Made by a program: the position numbers and the translations under genes. A model generated the notes under the pieces. That model was not told the DNA's origin and did not search any database. It was given only the letters and a program-made list of their open reading frames with translations. From Candidatus Altimarinota bacterium (lineage in GTDB: Bacteria > Patescibacteriota > Gracilibacteria > BD1-5 > UBA2023), in contig JABFSX010000004.1 of the NCBI GenBank assembly GCA_013268835.1, positions 124,001 through 188,000 on the forward strand: 64,000 nt of DNA. Direction: 5' to 3'. Below are positions 44,170 through 55,431 of the stretch, piece by piece (positions within the stretch are counted from its first letter, which is position 1; each line of letters starts with the position of its first letter).

Positions 44170-44592
44170 ATGCAACCAAGAATCTCAGTAATAACACTCG
44201 GTGTATCGGATTTAGAAAAATCGATACGATTTTATCGAGATGGGCTGGGATTATTTACAGAGGGAATTATCGGAAAAGAATTTGAATATGGAAGTGTGGC
44301 ATTTTTTGATTTGCAAAATGGACTCAAATTAGCACTCTGGCCAAGAAAAAGCATCGCAAATGATACAGGTATCACCATAGAAAACTTCTCTGCAACAGAA
44401 TTTACTATATGACACAATGTTATGAGTAAAAACGAAGTTGATGAAGTGATGAATCTTGCAAAAAAAGCAGGAGCAAATATCATCAAGCCAGCTCAAGATA
44501 CTTTTTATGGAGGCTATGCAGGATATTTCCAAGATCCAGACGGACATCTATGGGAAATAGTATATAATCCTGATTGGCTCCCGAAAGATTAA
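44170..44592 (+). CDS. VOC family protein
   Basis: This 140-residue glyoxalase-fold protein has VITLGVSDLEKSIRFYRDGLGL at the start and GGYAGYFQDPDGHLWEIVYNP at the end, with conserved Glu and His metal ligands. It is a typical glyoxalase/bleomycin-resistance-like member. Only one TGA glycine (TIGHNVM). Confidence 0.9.
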
Positions 44593-44669
44593 TGCGAAAA
44601 GGAAAGCGATGGAGAAGATATTTATTTTATATGGAAAAATATAATTCTATAATCTTAAATATGTAAAAG

Positions 44670-45293
44670 ATGATATACACTGAACAGTTCCTCGTTAAAA
44701 ATATTGAAATTGCATACTTGTCATTAAGTGCAGGCTTAGGATTATCACACATTGCAGTTATAAATAAAGAACTTATTGAAACAAATATTGCTGATTTATC
44801 ACTCTATGCGGGAAATGATTTTGTAGCTCACTTTAGCAAAGAATGGCAAATTCTTGCGGTAGAGGAATGAGTTTTAAAAAACTTTGTCATCATAAATTCA
44901 CTACGAACAATTTTTGCTACTTTATGCGAATGAATGGAGAATAATTCTCAATTTAAAGATAAAGTAAATATAGAACTATTAAGAAATGATGATGATTCAT
45001 TCCATACTTGCATTAAACTTTTACGAAATATTTATTCTCATGACTTTACCTATTTTTCACAAAACGATATAATTATTAAGAAAAAAGATTATGATAAAAT
45101 GGTAGAATATAGAATTAAAAATAATCTATCCTTGGAACTAAATTTCCAAACAGATTACTGTAAGGTTAGCCTTAATCTCAACGACTTAGAAGAATGACTT
45201 CTGTTGAATAATTATATTAGTAATAGAACACAATATATGCTTGCAGAAACATGATATGCTCTAGCTATGAATATCAAGAATTGAAACTTATAA
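44670..45293 (+). CDS. Hypothetical protein with an HEPN-like Rx4H motif
   Basis: This 207-residue soluble protein was not recognised. It contains LLRNIYSHDF, an R-N-x3-H arrangement as in HEPN-type RNases, within a helical segment. The assignment is speculative. Its last base overlaps the MFS start (TAATG), so the two are probably coupled. At least four TGA glycines. Confidence 0.65.
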
Positions 45294-46603
45294 TGCAAAA
45301 TCCTCACCTCTTCCCCCACATCCTCATCAACACCGCAATAGCAGGATTTACCAATATGCTCATCTGGTTTGCTATCACCTTTTGGCTCTATCTGGAGACA
45401 CACTCCGTCTTCATGACAGGAACGCTCGGAGGAGTCTATCTGATTCTGAATCTCTTCGGTGGAATCTGGTTCGGCTCACTCGTCGATCACAACAAGAAGA
45501 AGCCGATTATGCTCATATCATCAGTTACTTCCCTCTTTTTCTATTCGATCTCATTTTTGATGCTTTGGATTTTTCCTGCATCAACCTGGATAGATATGTG
45601 GAATCCGTGGCTTTGGCTTTTTATATTGATCAGTACTATCGGTATAGTGGTGGGGAATATTCGTATGATAGCACTATCCACGCTCGTGACCCTATTGATT
45701 CCAGAAGATGGACGAGATAAAGCAAATGGACAGATTGGAGCAGTGAATGGTCTCGTTTTTACGGTAGTATCAGTTTTCTCGGGATTGATCATTGGACGAC
45801 TCGGGATGGAATGGGCAGTAGGAATCGGAATATTCTCGACACTCCTGGTTATTTTCCATCTTCTTTCACTCTCATTTCCAGCTGAGACTCATCTCGATGA
45901 TCGACATGAAGAAGACAAGAAAATCGATCTCAAGTGAACCATACAGATTATCGCAGGGATATCTGGGCTTTTTGGGATGATATTCTTTGCGATGTTCAAC
46001 AACTTTCTCGGTGGAGTATTCATGTCGCTGATGGATGCCTATGGACTCTCACTCGTATTGGTCGAAATCTGGGGAACCGTTCTTGCTATCACAAGTATCG
46101 GATTCATCGTTTGATGAACGGTGGTTGGAAAGTATGGACTCGGAAAAAATCCCGTCAGAACTCTGCTTCTCGTGAATCTGATTATGTGGATCATCTGTAT
46201 GATTTTTCCTGTTATCTCTTCTATCTGGCTCGTTGGAATTGGGTTTTTTGGCTTTATGATGCTCTCTCCGATAGCAGAATCAGCAGAACAAACTATTATG
46301 CAAAAGGTTGTCCCCCTAGAACGCCAGTGAAGAGTTTTTGGATTTGGGCAATCGATGGAAAATATCGCTTCCCCACTTACCGCTTTTATGATTGGGCCAC
46401 TCACACAATTCCTCGTTATCCCTTGGCTTGCAAGTCCAGCTGGAAATGATATTTTTAGTGGATGGTGGGGGACAACTCCAGATCGAGCCATGGCCCTTGT
46501 ATTTGTTCTTGCGGGATTCATTGGACTCATAGTCACTCTTATTGCTTTTAGAACCCAGAGCTATGATAATCTCAAGAAAAATTATCTACAAAATGCTGAA
46601 TAA
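45293..46603 (+). CDS. MFS transporter
   Basis: This 436-residue protein has about 12 membrane helices and a cytoplasmic loop near residues 200-215. The N-terminal helix pattern with WFAITFWLYLETHSVFMTG, VDHNKKKPIMLIS between helices 2 and 3, and GFGQSMENIASPLTAF in the second half fit a drug:H+ antiporter-like MFS protein. TGA glycines at GTIQ, FIVGGTVV and ERQGRVF join three pieces that the standard code splits. Confidence 0.9.
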
Positions 46604-46678
46604 TCAATTCTATTGACAGATAATTACTATATACTACTATATGCAAGCGAAAACAACATCCCAATACAGGAGAAAATC

Positions 46679-47059
46679 ATGCAAGCATCCCCTCAAAAAC
46701 AGGCTCGTCGTGGCATCGTCATCAACGATACAAAAATAATATCAAAACATAAAACTCTCTATAATTCCAGAGGGAAACTCGTGACAGCAACTTCACGATA
46801 TCCAAAAAGTATTACCTTGCCAGTTCTCGGACTCCTCATCGGAGGTATCCTGATAAAAAAAGATTACCCCATAATAGGGGGCATAATTGCAATGATTGGA
46901 GTCTGTATCTGGTTGTTTTCTGGAAAGAAGGTAAGCGATGATCCTGGAAGAATCCAAGGACCAGTTTCAGTCTCCTATCTCCCACATCAAAATCGTCCAA
47001 AATCTATACCAAAAGGTGCTATCCCTGAAAATGGGGTATTAGGCTGGTATTGGAAATGA
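46679..47059 (+). CDS. Small membrane protein ending at TGA
   Basis: This 126-residue protein has a central pair of hydrophobic segments (ITLPVLGLLIGGILI and IIGGIIAMIGVCIWLF) and a polar tail. It has a real Shine-Dalgarno (AGGAG, 8 bp before the ATG), no internal TGA, and its first in-frame stop is TGA (47057-47059), followed directly by a good terminator. If TGA is glycine it would run on to 47227, through the terminator and into the antisense of the next gene. I annotate the TGA as the apparent end and treat it as an anomaly. Confidence 0.6.
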   Translation: MQASPQKQARRGIVINDTKIISKHKTLYNSRGKLVTATSRYPKSITLPVLGLLIGGILIKKDYPIIGGIIAMIGVCIWLFSGKKVSDDPGRIQGPVSVSYLPHQNRPKSIPKGAIPENGVLGWYWK

Positions 47060-47069
47060 CGATGCAACG

Positions 47070-47101
47070 AAAAAACGGACCCAATTTGGAGTCCGTTTTT
47101 T
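47070..47101. terminator. Bidirectional terminator
   Basis: The stem AAAACGGACCCAA / TTGGAGTCCGTTTT with T runs in both directions separates the plus-strand gene at 46679 from the converging CHASE-GGDEF-EAL gene. Confidence 0.85.
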
Positions 47102-47114
47102 AGATTTCTTTATT

Positions 47115-49610
47115 TCAATCTATGATTGAAGTTACGTTCGTTGATACTAATCTTGGAAATATTTTATCAGCATTCTCTGGTTTTCCATAATGATATCCTT
47201 GGATATAATCACAACCAAGATCTTTAAGAATAAGAACTTGTAACAAATTTTCCACTCCTTCCGCAACTACCTTTATACGAAGATTGTGTCCAAGAGCTAT
47301 GATAGCACGAATCATTGCTCGACCATCTTCTGTATCAATATCCAAGATAAATGATTGATCAATCTTAAGTTTTGAAGCTTGAAAATGACGAAGATAACTC
47401 AAGCTTGAATACCCTGTTCCAAAATCATCAATAGAAATCTCAAATCCTAAATCTGATAACGTATCAACAATAGTAATAGCAGAAGCAATTTTTTTAAAAA
47501 AGGTTCATTCAGTGATCTCAAGTCCAATCTGATGAGGAAAAACTCCTGTTTCTTCAAGAATATCCAGAATATCACTCACAAGTGTTTCTGATAAAAACTG
47601 TTGTGCTGAAAGATTGACCGAAATTTTCGGAACCTCAATTCCAGATTTTTTCCATAATACAATCTGTTCACATACAGAACGTAACGTCCATTTACCGATA
47701 GAACCTATTATCTCCGAATCAGATTCAGCAATTGGGATAAATTTTGTTGGTGACACCTCTCATAATTCTGGCTGATTCCATCGCAATAATGCTTCCATAC
47801 CTTCTATTTTTCCACTTCTTACATTCACAATCGGTTGATACACCATAGAGAACTCCTCTCGTTCTATGGCATGATGAAGTGCTGTGATAATCATTTGATA
47901 TTCTTGAGAGCTTTTTTGCATTTCAATCGAATAAAAACTATAATCATTTCTTCCATTATTTTTCACACTATACATAGCGAGATCTGCAAGTCGTTGTAAA
48001 TCATCTATATTTCTTGTATCTTCAGGGTAGAGTGCGATACCTATACTCGAACCGATAAACATCTCATGTCCATGAATTACAAAAGGTTTCCCTAGAAAAT
48101 TTATTATTTTTGTAGCAACACTGGAAGCTGCATCTGAATTTTTGAGATCTGATATTGCAAGTAAAAACTCATCACCTCCTTGACGTCCAATATTATCTTC
48201 TATTCGAATACATTCTTGCATTCGGATTGCCACCTGACGAAGAAGCTCATCACCAATATGATGTCAGTATGTATCATTTATATGTTTGAATCGATCCAAA
48301 TCAATAAACATGAGTGCCACTGATGTCCCCATGCGATTCGCATGAGCAAGTGAAGCCTTTAATCAATTCAAGAATCATATACGATTATGAAGTCCTGTGA
48401 GTCCATCATGTGTAGCTCATTCTACGATCCTAATAATCGATTGTAGGAAAATAAAACTAAAAATAGTAATCAAAAAAGTGGCAAGTCCTCAGGTATAAAT
48501 AATATTATCTAAATATTCTTGATGATGCATACTTTTCTCAAACTCCACAGTGGAACGAATCACGAAAGTCATCTCTCGATTTGCCAAATTAACTGTTTTT
48601 AATTTTTTAATTCAAAATCGAGATTGTAATGTTTTTCAAGCATAGGAATCAAAGAGAAGTTTTTTTGCATCCTCTTCAGTTCCATCATAAATACGAAGAT
48701 CTATATCCTTGAATCAGTTTGGAGATATCTGATATATAAGATCGGAGAAACGAAATGCCACCGCAGACCAACCAAGTATATTATTTTTACGATCGTCACT
48801 TGTTGTATGTGGAACTTTTTTTCCATACAGTGAATGAAACATAAGAAAGCTAGAATGAATCACTCCATCTTTTTCTTGCACTAAACAAACTGGATCAGAT
48901 ATTGCTGGTTCATCATTTTCTTGAGAAAATTTCATAATCGATTTTCTCGTAGCATCAGAGAAGTTATCAAAACCAAAAACATTCAGATTATTTCAAGAAA
49001 ATGGTTCAATATATGTAACTGGTGCATATTCTGAATGTCCAAAATTGATACCCATTCCATAGTCAAAAAATCATTCTTTTTGAACCGCCTCAATATGTTG
49101 TGAAATATTCGCTTCTGTAAGTGAAAATGAAACGCTAATACCTTGAATTTCAGGAAAGTTTTTTTTCAGGTTCAAAGAGCTTATGTATGAATTATATTCA
49201 TCCCTTGTAATACTATTTGAAGAATCAAAAAGTCCACGAGTTCAAAGCAATATTTGTTCATATGCCAAAATTCTTCACTGAATAGGAAAAGTTACTTCCG
49301 AAAGTTGTTTATCGATTTGGTTAGAAAGGTTCTGTATTATTGATCCTCGTTCCATATACCAAACATTGATCGTAGTTAATATTGATACAATAGAGAGTCA
49401 TATTGGAATCTTTTTTCCAATTCTAGAAATCATTCCTAAATCTGTAAAAGAAATGAGATTTTCTACTTTTGCCTGAAAAAATCCTATTACCTTTTGAGTA
49501 ATAGTATCTGGTTTTTTTCATGTAAGAGAATCTTGATCTGCATTATCCGAAACAGAATTCAAATGAACTTTATTTGTTGGACAAGAATCAATGCCTTTAT
49601 TTTCATCCAT
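47115..49610 (-). CDS. CHASE-GGDEF-EAL cyclic-di-GMP protein
   Basis: This 831-residue membrane protein has an N-terminal segment, a first membrane helix (about residue 68-85), a CHASE-like extracytoplasmic sensor (about 90-280), a second helix (about 365-385), GGDEF and EAL domains. GGDEF is at 478-482 with the inhibitory RxxD site (RIED, 469-472) five residues before it, so product inhibition is likely. EAL is 606-608 (EALLRW), followed by VNLSAQQF, LEITE, DDFGTGYSSLSYL, KIDQSF and AEGVE, so the phosphodiesterase side also looks intact. A bifunctional enzyme is expected. Confidence 0.94.
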
Positions 49611-49845
49611 ATCAATTATATATAGTCTAATATAGATAATTGTCAATATGATTATTACCTATTTAATTAATAATTATCTAGGAAAGTGTCTCTAGGTTAG
49701 ACTCATTCTATGGGATCAATATCTTGTATAGATTAATTATCATATTATTTTAATCATATATAATATTATAACTGTTCTTTTTTTATATATTCATATATTA
49801 ACTACTTTATATTTATTACAGATATATATTAATAACTGTTCATTT

Positions 49846-49986
49846 ATGATAAAATCGTACCAATATAATAAAAAGGTAAGTAATAAAAAAACTCTCCAAT
49901 ACCTTACTTTTACTCTTTTTCCAATTTTTATATTTTTTCTATTACCGACTATAGCCATCTTAGCACCACTCCTAATGCTATATTAA
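49846..49986 (+). CDS. Small membrane peptide
   Basis: This 46-residue ORF has a basic head and a hydrophobic tail (FPIFIFFLLPTIAILAPLL). It lies in an AT-rich gap between two minus-strand genes. The short length and no recognised homolog make it uncertain. Confidence 0.4.
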   Translation: MIKSYQYNKKVSNKKTLQYLTFTLFPIFIFFLLPTIAILAPLLMLY

Positions 49987-50086
49987 TTTACTAAATAAGA
50001 CAATTAAGGTTTAAAAAACGTACGTTAAATAATAAATCCCCATATTTCAGGGGATGCATTACTTTATAATAGTATCTGTTTAAATA

Positions 50087-50368
50087 TTATTTTACTAGAT
50101 TGACTTCCATATAGCTCACTAACCATGGGGAGCGTTTGTAGTCTTCCCTTACATCACCCAAAAATGCTAGCATTATTTCTAGATCTTCAGTATAGAACTC
50201 AAGTTGTATGAAGCTCAATCAACTTTTGTTTTCTAGGTTTGTTACAAGTGTAGTTGTATTAGTGAATAATGTAATGGCCTTTTTTGTAGTAGAATCAGTA
50301 TGTAATACGAAGTCATTGATATGTTTGATCATTCCTGTATTTTCATCTTGAATTTGGAACTTGTACAT
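50087..50368 (-). CDS. Small hypothetical protein
   Basis: This 93-residue mixed alpha/beta protein has no recognised family and one TGA glycine (NKSGLSF). It lies between terminator-like hairpins, 119 bp from gdhA on the same strand. Confidence 0.55.
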
Positions 50369-50435
50369 GTGTAGAGTGGTTATAGAAATATATAAAATAA
50401 CTATAGCATATTTCTACTAAAAATGAAAATAATAT

Positions 50436-50463
50436 AAAAAATCACCGAATTCGGTGATTTTTT
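50436..50463. terminator. Bidirectional terminator
   Basis: The perfect palindrome AAAAAATCACCGAATTCGG and its continuation has T runs on both strands. It lies 21 bp after the gdhA stop. Confidence 0.9.
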
Positions 50464-50483
50464 ACTATTCCTACCAAATACTA

Positions 50484-51728
50484 TTATTCTCCTCTCACTT
50501 TCATAGCTTCGAGGATTCTTTCCATAGCAACGACGTACGCACCCGTTCGGAGCATTACATTATGCTCTTCTGCCGAATGAAGTACTCCTGCAAGTGCTGT
50601 TTCCATCTTGAGTTTGAGTTTTTCTTGCACTTCTGCTCGTGACCAGAAATAGTTTGCATTGTTCTGAACCTGTTCGAAGTATGATACCGTCACACCTCAA
50701 GCATTGGCGAGGATATCTGGAATCACTGGGATATTTCGAGCAAAGAGTACCGTATCTGCTTCGGGAGTAATAGGACCATTCGCAAGTTCCATAATGAGAT
50801 GAGCTTTTACATTTTTTGCATTGTCTCCTGTAATCTGATTCTCGAGAGCAGCAGGAATGAGGATATCGCAAGCAAGCTCAAGGAGTTCAGAATTGGAAAT
50901 CTGTTTTCCTCACTTATATTCCGTGAGAGACTTTTTATTTTTCTTGAGTTCAACAATCTGAGCAATATCGAGTCCTGACTCATCATAGATTCCCCCATGA
51001 GAATCACTCGTCCCAATCAATATAGCCCCAGTTCTATCGATAAGCTCGATCATATTGAGTCCAGCATTTCCTGCTCATTGAATCACGATTTTTTTACCTT
51101 GGAGTGTATCTTTTTTGGCTGTGAGATATGCTTCAAGAACATAGAGTCAACCCTGTGCTGTCGCAGTATCACGACCAAGCGATCCACCAATCGAAAGAGG
51201 CTTTCCTGTAAAAGTCCCCGGAGTCCAGTGTCCAACAAGACGAGAATATTCATCTACCATCCAGGACATAATCTTTCCATTAGTATTCACATCTGGTGCT
51301 GGAACATCATCAAGAGGTCCAATATATTTGTAGAGTTTCTGTACCCATCCACGAGAGAGTTGTTCGAGTTCACGTTCTGAGAGCTCTTTTGGATTGACGA
51401 TAATTCCTCACTTCCCTCCTCCGAGTGGGAGATCGAGGGTGGCACACTTGATACTCATCCAAGTAGATAGAGCTTTTACTTCATCTTTTGTTACATCTTG
51501 GTGATAGCGAATTCCTCACTTGTATGGGCCACGAGCTGCATTGTGTTGGGCACGATATCCAACAAAATTACGAATTTCACCAGAGTCCATTTTTACTGGA
51601 ATATTTACTTCGATGATCCGTTCAGGATTAAGAATCTTTGGAAACTGTTCATCATACCTGCCAGCGAGAAATGCATATGCAGTTTGCATCTGAGATTGAG
51701 CGGAAAGAAATGGGTTATTAGTAGACAT
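50484..51728 (-). CDS. gdhA: Glutamate dehydrogenase
   Basis: This 414-residue enzyme of the Glu/Leu/Phe/Val dehydrogenase family has [20 protein letters not shown] (the GG includes a TGA at 51516-51518), LPLGGGKGGIIVNP with the catalytic Lys, [33 protein letters not shown] and [10 protein letters not shown]. It interconverts glutamate and 2-oxoglutarate. A nearby aminotransferase would use 2-oxoglutarate as amino acceptor, so the pair is metabolically linked. Confidence 0.96.
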
Positions 51729-51797
51729 ATTTTAATAAAAATTAATTAATTTATAATGAGACAAGTTCTCATTATATGAAGAACTCTGGAATTGCAA

Positions 51798-53267
51798 CTA
51801 TTTTACTGAAAGATTTTTTCTCATCTTTTTGAGTGGATCCTTATCGGAATTGTACGGCTGTGGCGGAATAGCCTCAAGAGATTCTAGGTGAGTTTTTATA
51901 GAATTTTTGAGTGATTCCGATACCGTCTTGAGGGATTTTTTGAGTGCCTTGAGCCCCGCATCGATCTCTTCGTACGTGATCACAATCGGTGGTTCGATAC
52001 GACTCGTGATGGCCGAATTGAGAGTTCCAGCGATGAGTACTCCATTACGGAAGAGCTCTGCTGTCACTGCATATCCGATCTCTGCAGAGCGGAAGTGTTG
52101 AGCGATAAGGAGTCATTTTCCTGAAATAGACTCATAGATTTCTGGATATTTTTTTACGAGTTTCTGGAGTTTTTTCATCATATATTCTCACTTTTCTTGT
52201 GCCATCTTCGGAAAATCATCCCGAAGTGCAATATGGAGTCCAGCGATAGCTGCCGAACATGAGAGTGCATTCCCTCAAGTGGTCGTAGTATGGATGAATG
52301 GATTCGGATGCATCATACACTGCCAGATCTCCTCAGTAGATACAAATGCAGATATCGGCATCACACCACCACCGAGAGACTTTCCAAGCGTCATAATATC
52401 TGGAACTACTCCCCAATTATCTACTCACCACATCTTCCCCGTTCGACCGATTCCTGTCTGTACCTCATCAGCAATGAGGAGGACATTGTGTTTCTTGGTT
52501 GCTGCTCGAATCCGTGGCCAGAAATCATCTGGTGGAACGATAGCTCCTGCCTCGCCCTGAATTGGCTCCATCATTACTGCAGCAATACCAACTCCGATGG
52601 TCTCACAGATTTCGAGTTGACGCTCGACGGCAGCCGCATCACCAAAAGGAACATGATATACTGGACCACTATAGAGTTGTCCAACTGGTTCTCGGTAATC
52701 TTTTTTTCCAATCATAGAAAGTGAACCCATCGTTTTTCCATGGAATCACTTTACTGCTACGATAAACCCAGCTTTTTTAGTATACATCTTCGCGAGTTTG
52801 ATAGCTCATTCATTGGCCTCTGTACCACTTCCACAGAAAAATGAATACTTGAGATCTCCGGGAGTTATATCTGCGATCATCCGAGCGAGCACTCCTCGAA
52901 GTGGATCGATGAGCTCCTGAGAAGGCATCGGATTATGGAGAAGTTGGGATTGAACTGCTTCAATCACTTCTGGATTCGACCAACCATGCGAGAGGAGTCC
53001 ATAACCACCAAGCCAATCAATATACGATCGCCCATAGATATCCTCGATTTTTGCTCACTTCCCCTTCCACTCGATTGCAGCATGCTGTCCCGCGAGTGTC
53101 ACCGACTTGCGATATTCGAGCCATCCAGCATTGAAGTGCTCTCGAAAATTATAGAGAGATTCGTTCGCTATCCAATCAGCTTCTTCGGTGGTTGGAGTTT
53201 GTTTTTCTTTGATAATTTCAAGCCATTTGTGTGTGTATTCGAGAGCGGTTTCTTTTGATTGTTTCAT
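51798..53267 (-). CDS. Class III aminotransferase, putrescine type
   Basis: This 489-residue PLP enzyme has a 70-residue N-terminal extension, SFFCGSGTEANEGAIKLAK, GFHGKTMGSLS, EPIQGEAGAIVPPDDFWP, LIADEVQTGIGRTGKMW, the PLP-Lys region TLGKSLGGGVMPISAF, and HTTTTGGNALSCSA. The N-terminal length and motifs match putrescine aminotransferases (PatA/YgjG), with ornithine or acetylornithine enzymes as alternatives. It probably converts putrescine to 4-aminobutanal. Confidence 0.88.
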
Positions 53268-53304
53268 GAGTAATAAGTTAAGTTTTTGTCTATTGTATCA
53301 AAGT

Positions 53305-53943
53305 CTACCATTGTTTCTTTTTTAAAGCAAAATATTCGATGTACTTTTTGAGTATATTTTTCCAATTCGAGAGATAAAGTGTCCGACGATATATCAGAAG
53401 AGCCACAAGAGCATTTGCAATAATGCCATATATCCAGTAGCCGGAATTTGCAAAATTCAGACTCGGAAGAGCCAAAATAAAGCATATAAATGAAGCTGTG
53501 CTCGTAAGCCATATAAGTGCATCTTCTGATCTTGGATCCAGCCAAATCTTTTTGAGCGTTGGGAATAATACTAAGAGATCAATAATAATCATCGATACTA
53601 TCGCTTCATTGAGCCCAAAATATTTGAGCACAAAAATCATAGAAATAGCCAAAATAAGTGCAATAATATCCATCTTTCCGATAGAAATCTTGGATATATA
53701 TGCCCAACCAGTTATTGCTCAAGCCCCAAGAGCAAGAGAACGGATAATCATAAGAATCAATAGAGCAGAATATCCATATCCTTCAAAGATAATATACCCA
53801 TTCACAAGGGAAAAAAGAAACCACACTGTCCAGCTAAATGGATGTGGAACGACTCTTCCATGAAATATATGGTACGCATATGGAATAGCACCAATCAGAT
53901 AAAAAACAATAGCGAGAATGAGAAAAAATTCAGAAAGAGTCAT
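53305..53943 (-). CDS. PQ-loop-like membrane protein
   Basis: This 212-residue protein has about seven membrane helices. Two matching segments, IGAIPYAYHIFHGRVVPHPFSW and VLFPTLKKIWLDPRSEDALIW, lie about 100 residues apart and resemble the duplicated PQ-loop motif of SWEET/semiSWEET-like proteins. A TGA glycine joins the halves. Its place between the aminotransferase and the aldehyde dehydrogenase suggests transport of a related metabolite. Confidence 0.7.
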
Positions 53944-53945
53944 AT

Positions 53946-55325
53946 TTATTTTTTAGGAATACTCGTTACCTTCACATTACAAAACTCATGAAATCCCCAT
54001 TTTCCATGCTCACGACCCGTTCCAGATGCCTTATATCCGCCAAATGGATCTGATGGAATACAATAGTTCACATTGTTCTGTTGTACCATTCCACTATCTA
54101 TTCGCTCTGCAAGATATAAGAAAGTTTCTTTATTTTCAGTAAAGACATACGCTCCAAGTCCATAGGTCGTATCATTCGCGAGCTCAACTGCTTCTTCGAG
54201 TGTTGAGAATGTAAGGATCGGGAGAATAGGGCCAAATACTTCTTCCTTCCAAACATGCATATCACGAGAGATATTCCCGAGAATGGTTGGTGCAAAATAG
54301 GCTCATGATAATTTCTCTGAAACGATCAATTCAGATTCTATAACTGCTCATTTTTTCATAGCATCTTCATATTGTTCAGTGATATTCCTGAGTTGACTCT
54401 CAGAAACGAGTGGGCCAATATCAATATCTTCTTGAATAGCATTTCAGAGTTTTTTGGATTGGAGTTTTTCGCCCAGCTTCTGAACCAATTCATCATATCG
54501 CGAAGCATGAACCATGAGTCGTTTGAGTCCATCACACATCTGTCCTGAGTTCGAGAATCGCATAAAATATATCGTCTCTAATACACTATCGATATCCGCA
54601 TCTTCACAGACAATCCCAGGTGCAGAACCTCCAAGTTCCATGAGGGCTGGGATTCATTTTTCGAATGCTTTTCGTGCAAGACTCTTCCCTACATTCGTAC
54701 TTCCAGTAAATGTGATCCCATCAATATCTTGATCTGTGAGGATATCACCCATTTTTCCATCACCATAGATCTCTGTCCATACTCCAGATGGAAGTGATGA
54801 TTGCTTGAGAATATCTCCAATCAATTTTCCTGTTAAGATTACTTCTTTTGATATTTTCCAAACTACCACATTTCCAGCAAGGAGTGGTTGCACACAAGCC
54901 CATATACAGAGCATCACTGGATAATTCCAAGGAGTAATCGCAGCAATAACTCACTTGGACTCATAGTGAACCGTATGAAGCTCAGTTTCACTCTCAAAAA
55001 CCACTTCAGTGGCAAGATATCTCCCCGCATTATCGAGATACCAGAGAAAATAATTGAGCCCATACTGAACCTCATCACGAGCCAACTTGATTGGCATTCC
55101 CATCTCAGTTGCCACACTTTGAGCGAGTATTTCTTTTTGCTGTACAAAGGTATCATAGATTTCCCTGAGAAAAAAAATTCTCTCATTCAATGGAGTATTT
55201 TTCCATACCCTGTGAGCTTTTCTAGCATTTTGTATAATGAGTGGAATATCTGATTCTGGAGTGGATTCAATGAAACCAAGAGGATTATAGTTCTCAGAAG
55301 GATTAGTAGAGATAATATTTGTCAT
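53946..55325 (-). CDS. NAD(P)-dependent aldehyde dehydrogenase, succinate-semialdehyde type
   Basis: This 459-residue enzyme has TPWNYPVMLCIWACVQPLLAGN, TFTGSTNVGKSLARKAFEKGIPALMELGGSAPGIV with the catalytic Glu, the catalytic Cys in NSGQMCDGLKRL, EEVFGPILPI, and a C-terminus GFHEFCNVKV like E. coli Sad. It probably oxidises 4-aminobutanal or succinate semialdehyde. It is the first gene of the minus-strand block with 2 bp to the membrane protein. Confidence 0.93.
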
Positions 55326-55395
55326 AAAAGAAAGAATTGTATAAAAATCATATCAGAGATACTATTTTTTAGCAAAAAAAGGAATAAACAGGATA

Positions 55396-55423
55396 TTGAC
55401 ATATTTTGATATAAATCTATAAT
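55396..55423 (+). promoter_or_regulatory. Consensus sigma-70 promoter
   Basis: Perfect TTGACA (55396-55401), a 16-bp spacer, and perfect TATAAT (55418-55423). The next ATG is 8 bp after the -10 box, so the transcript of the gene at 55432 should be leaderless. It is the best promoter in the window. Confidence 0.8.
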
Positions 55424-55431
55424 CAAAATAT

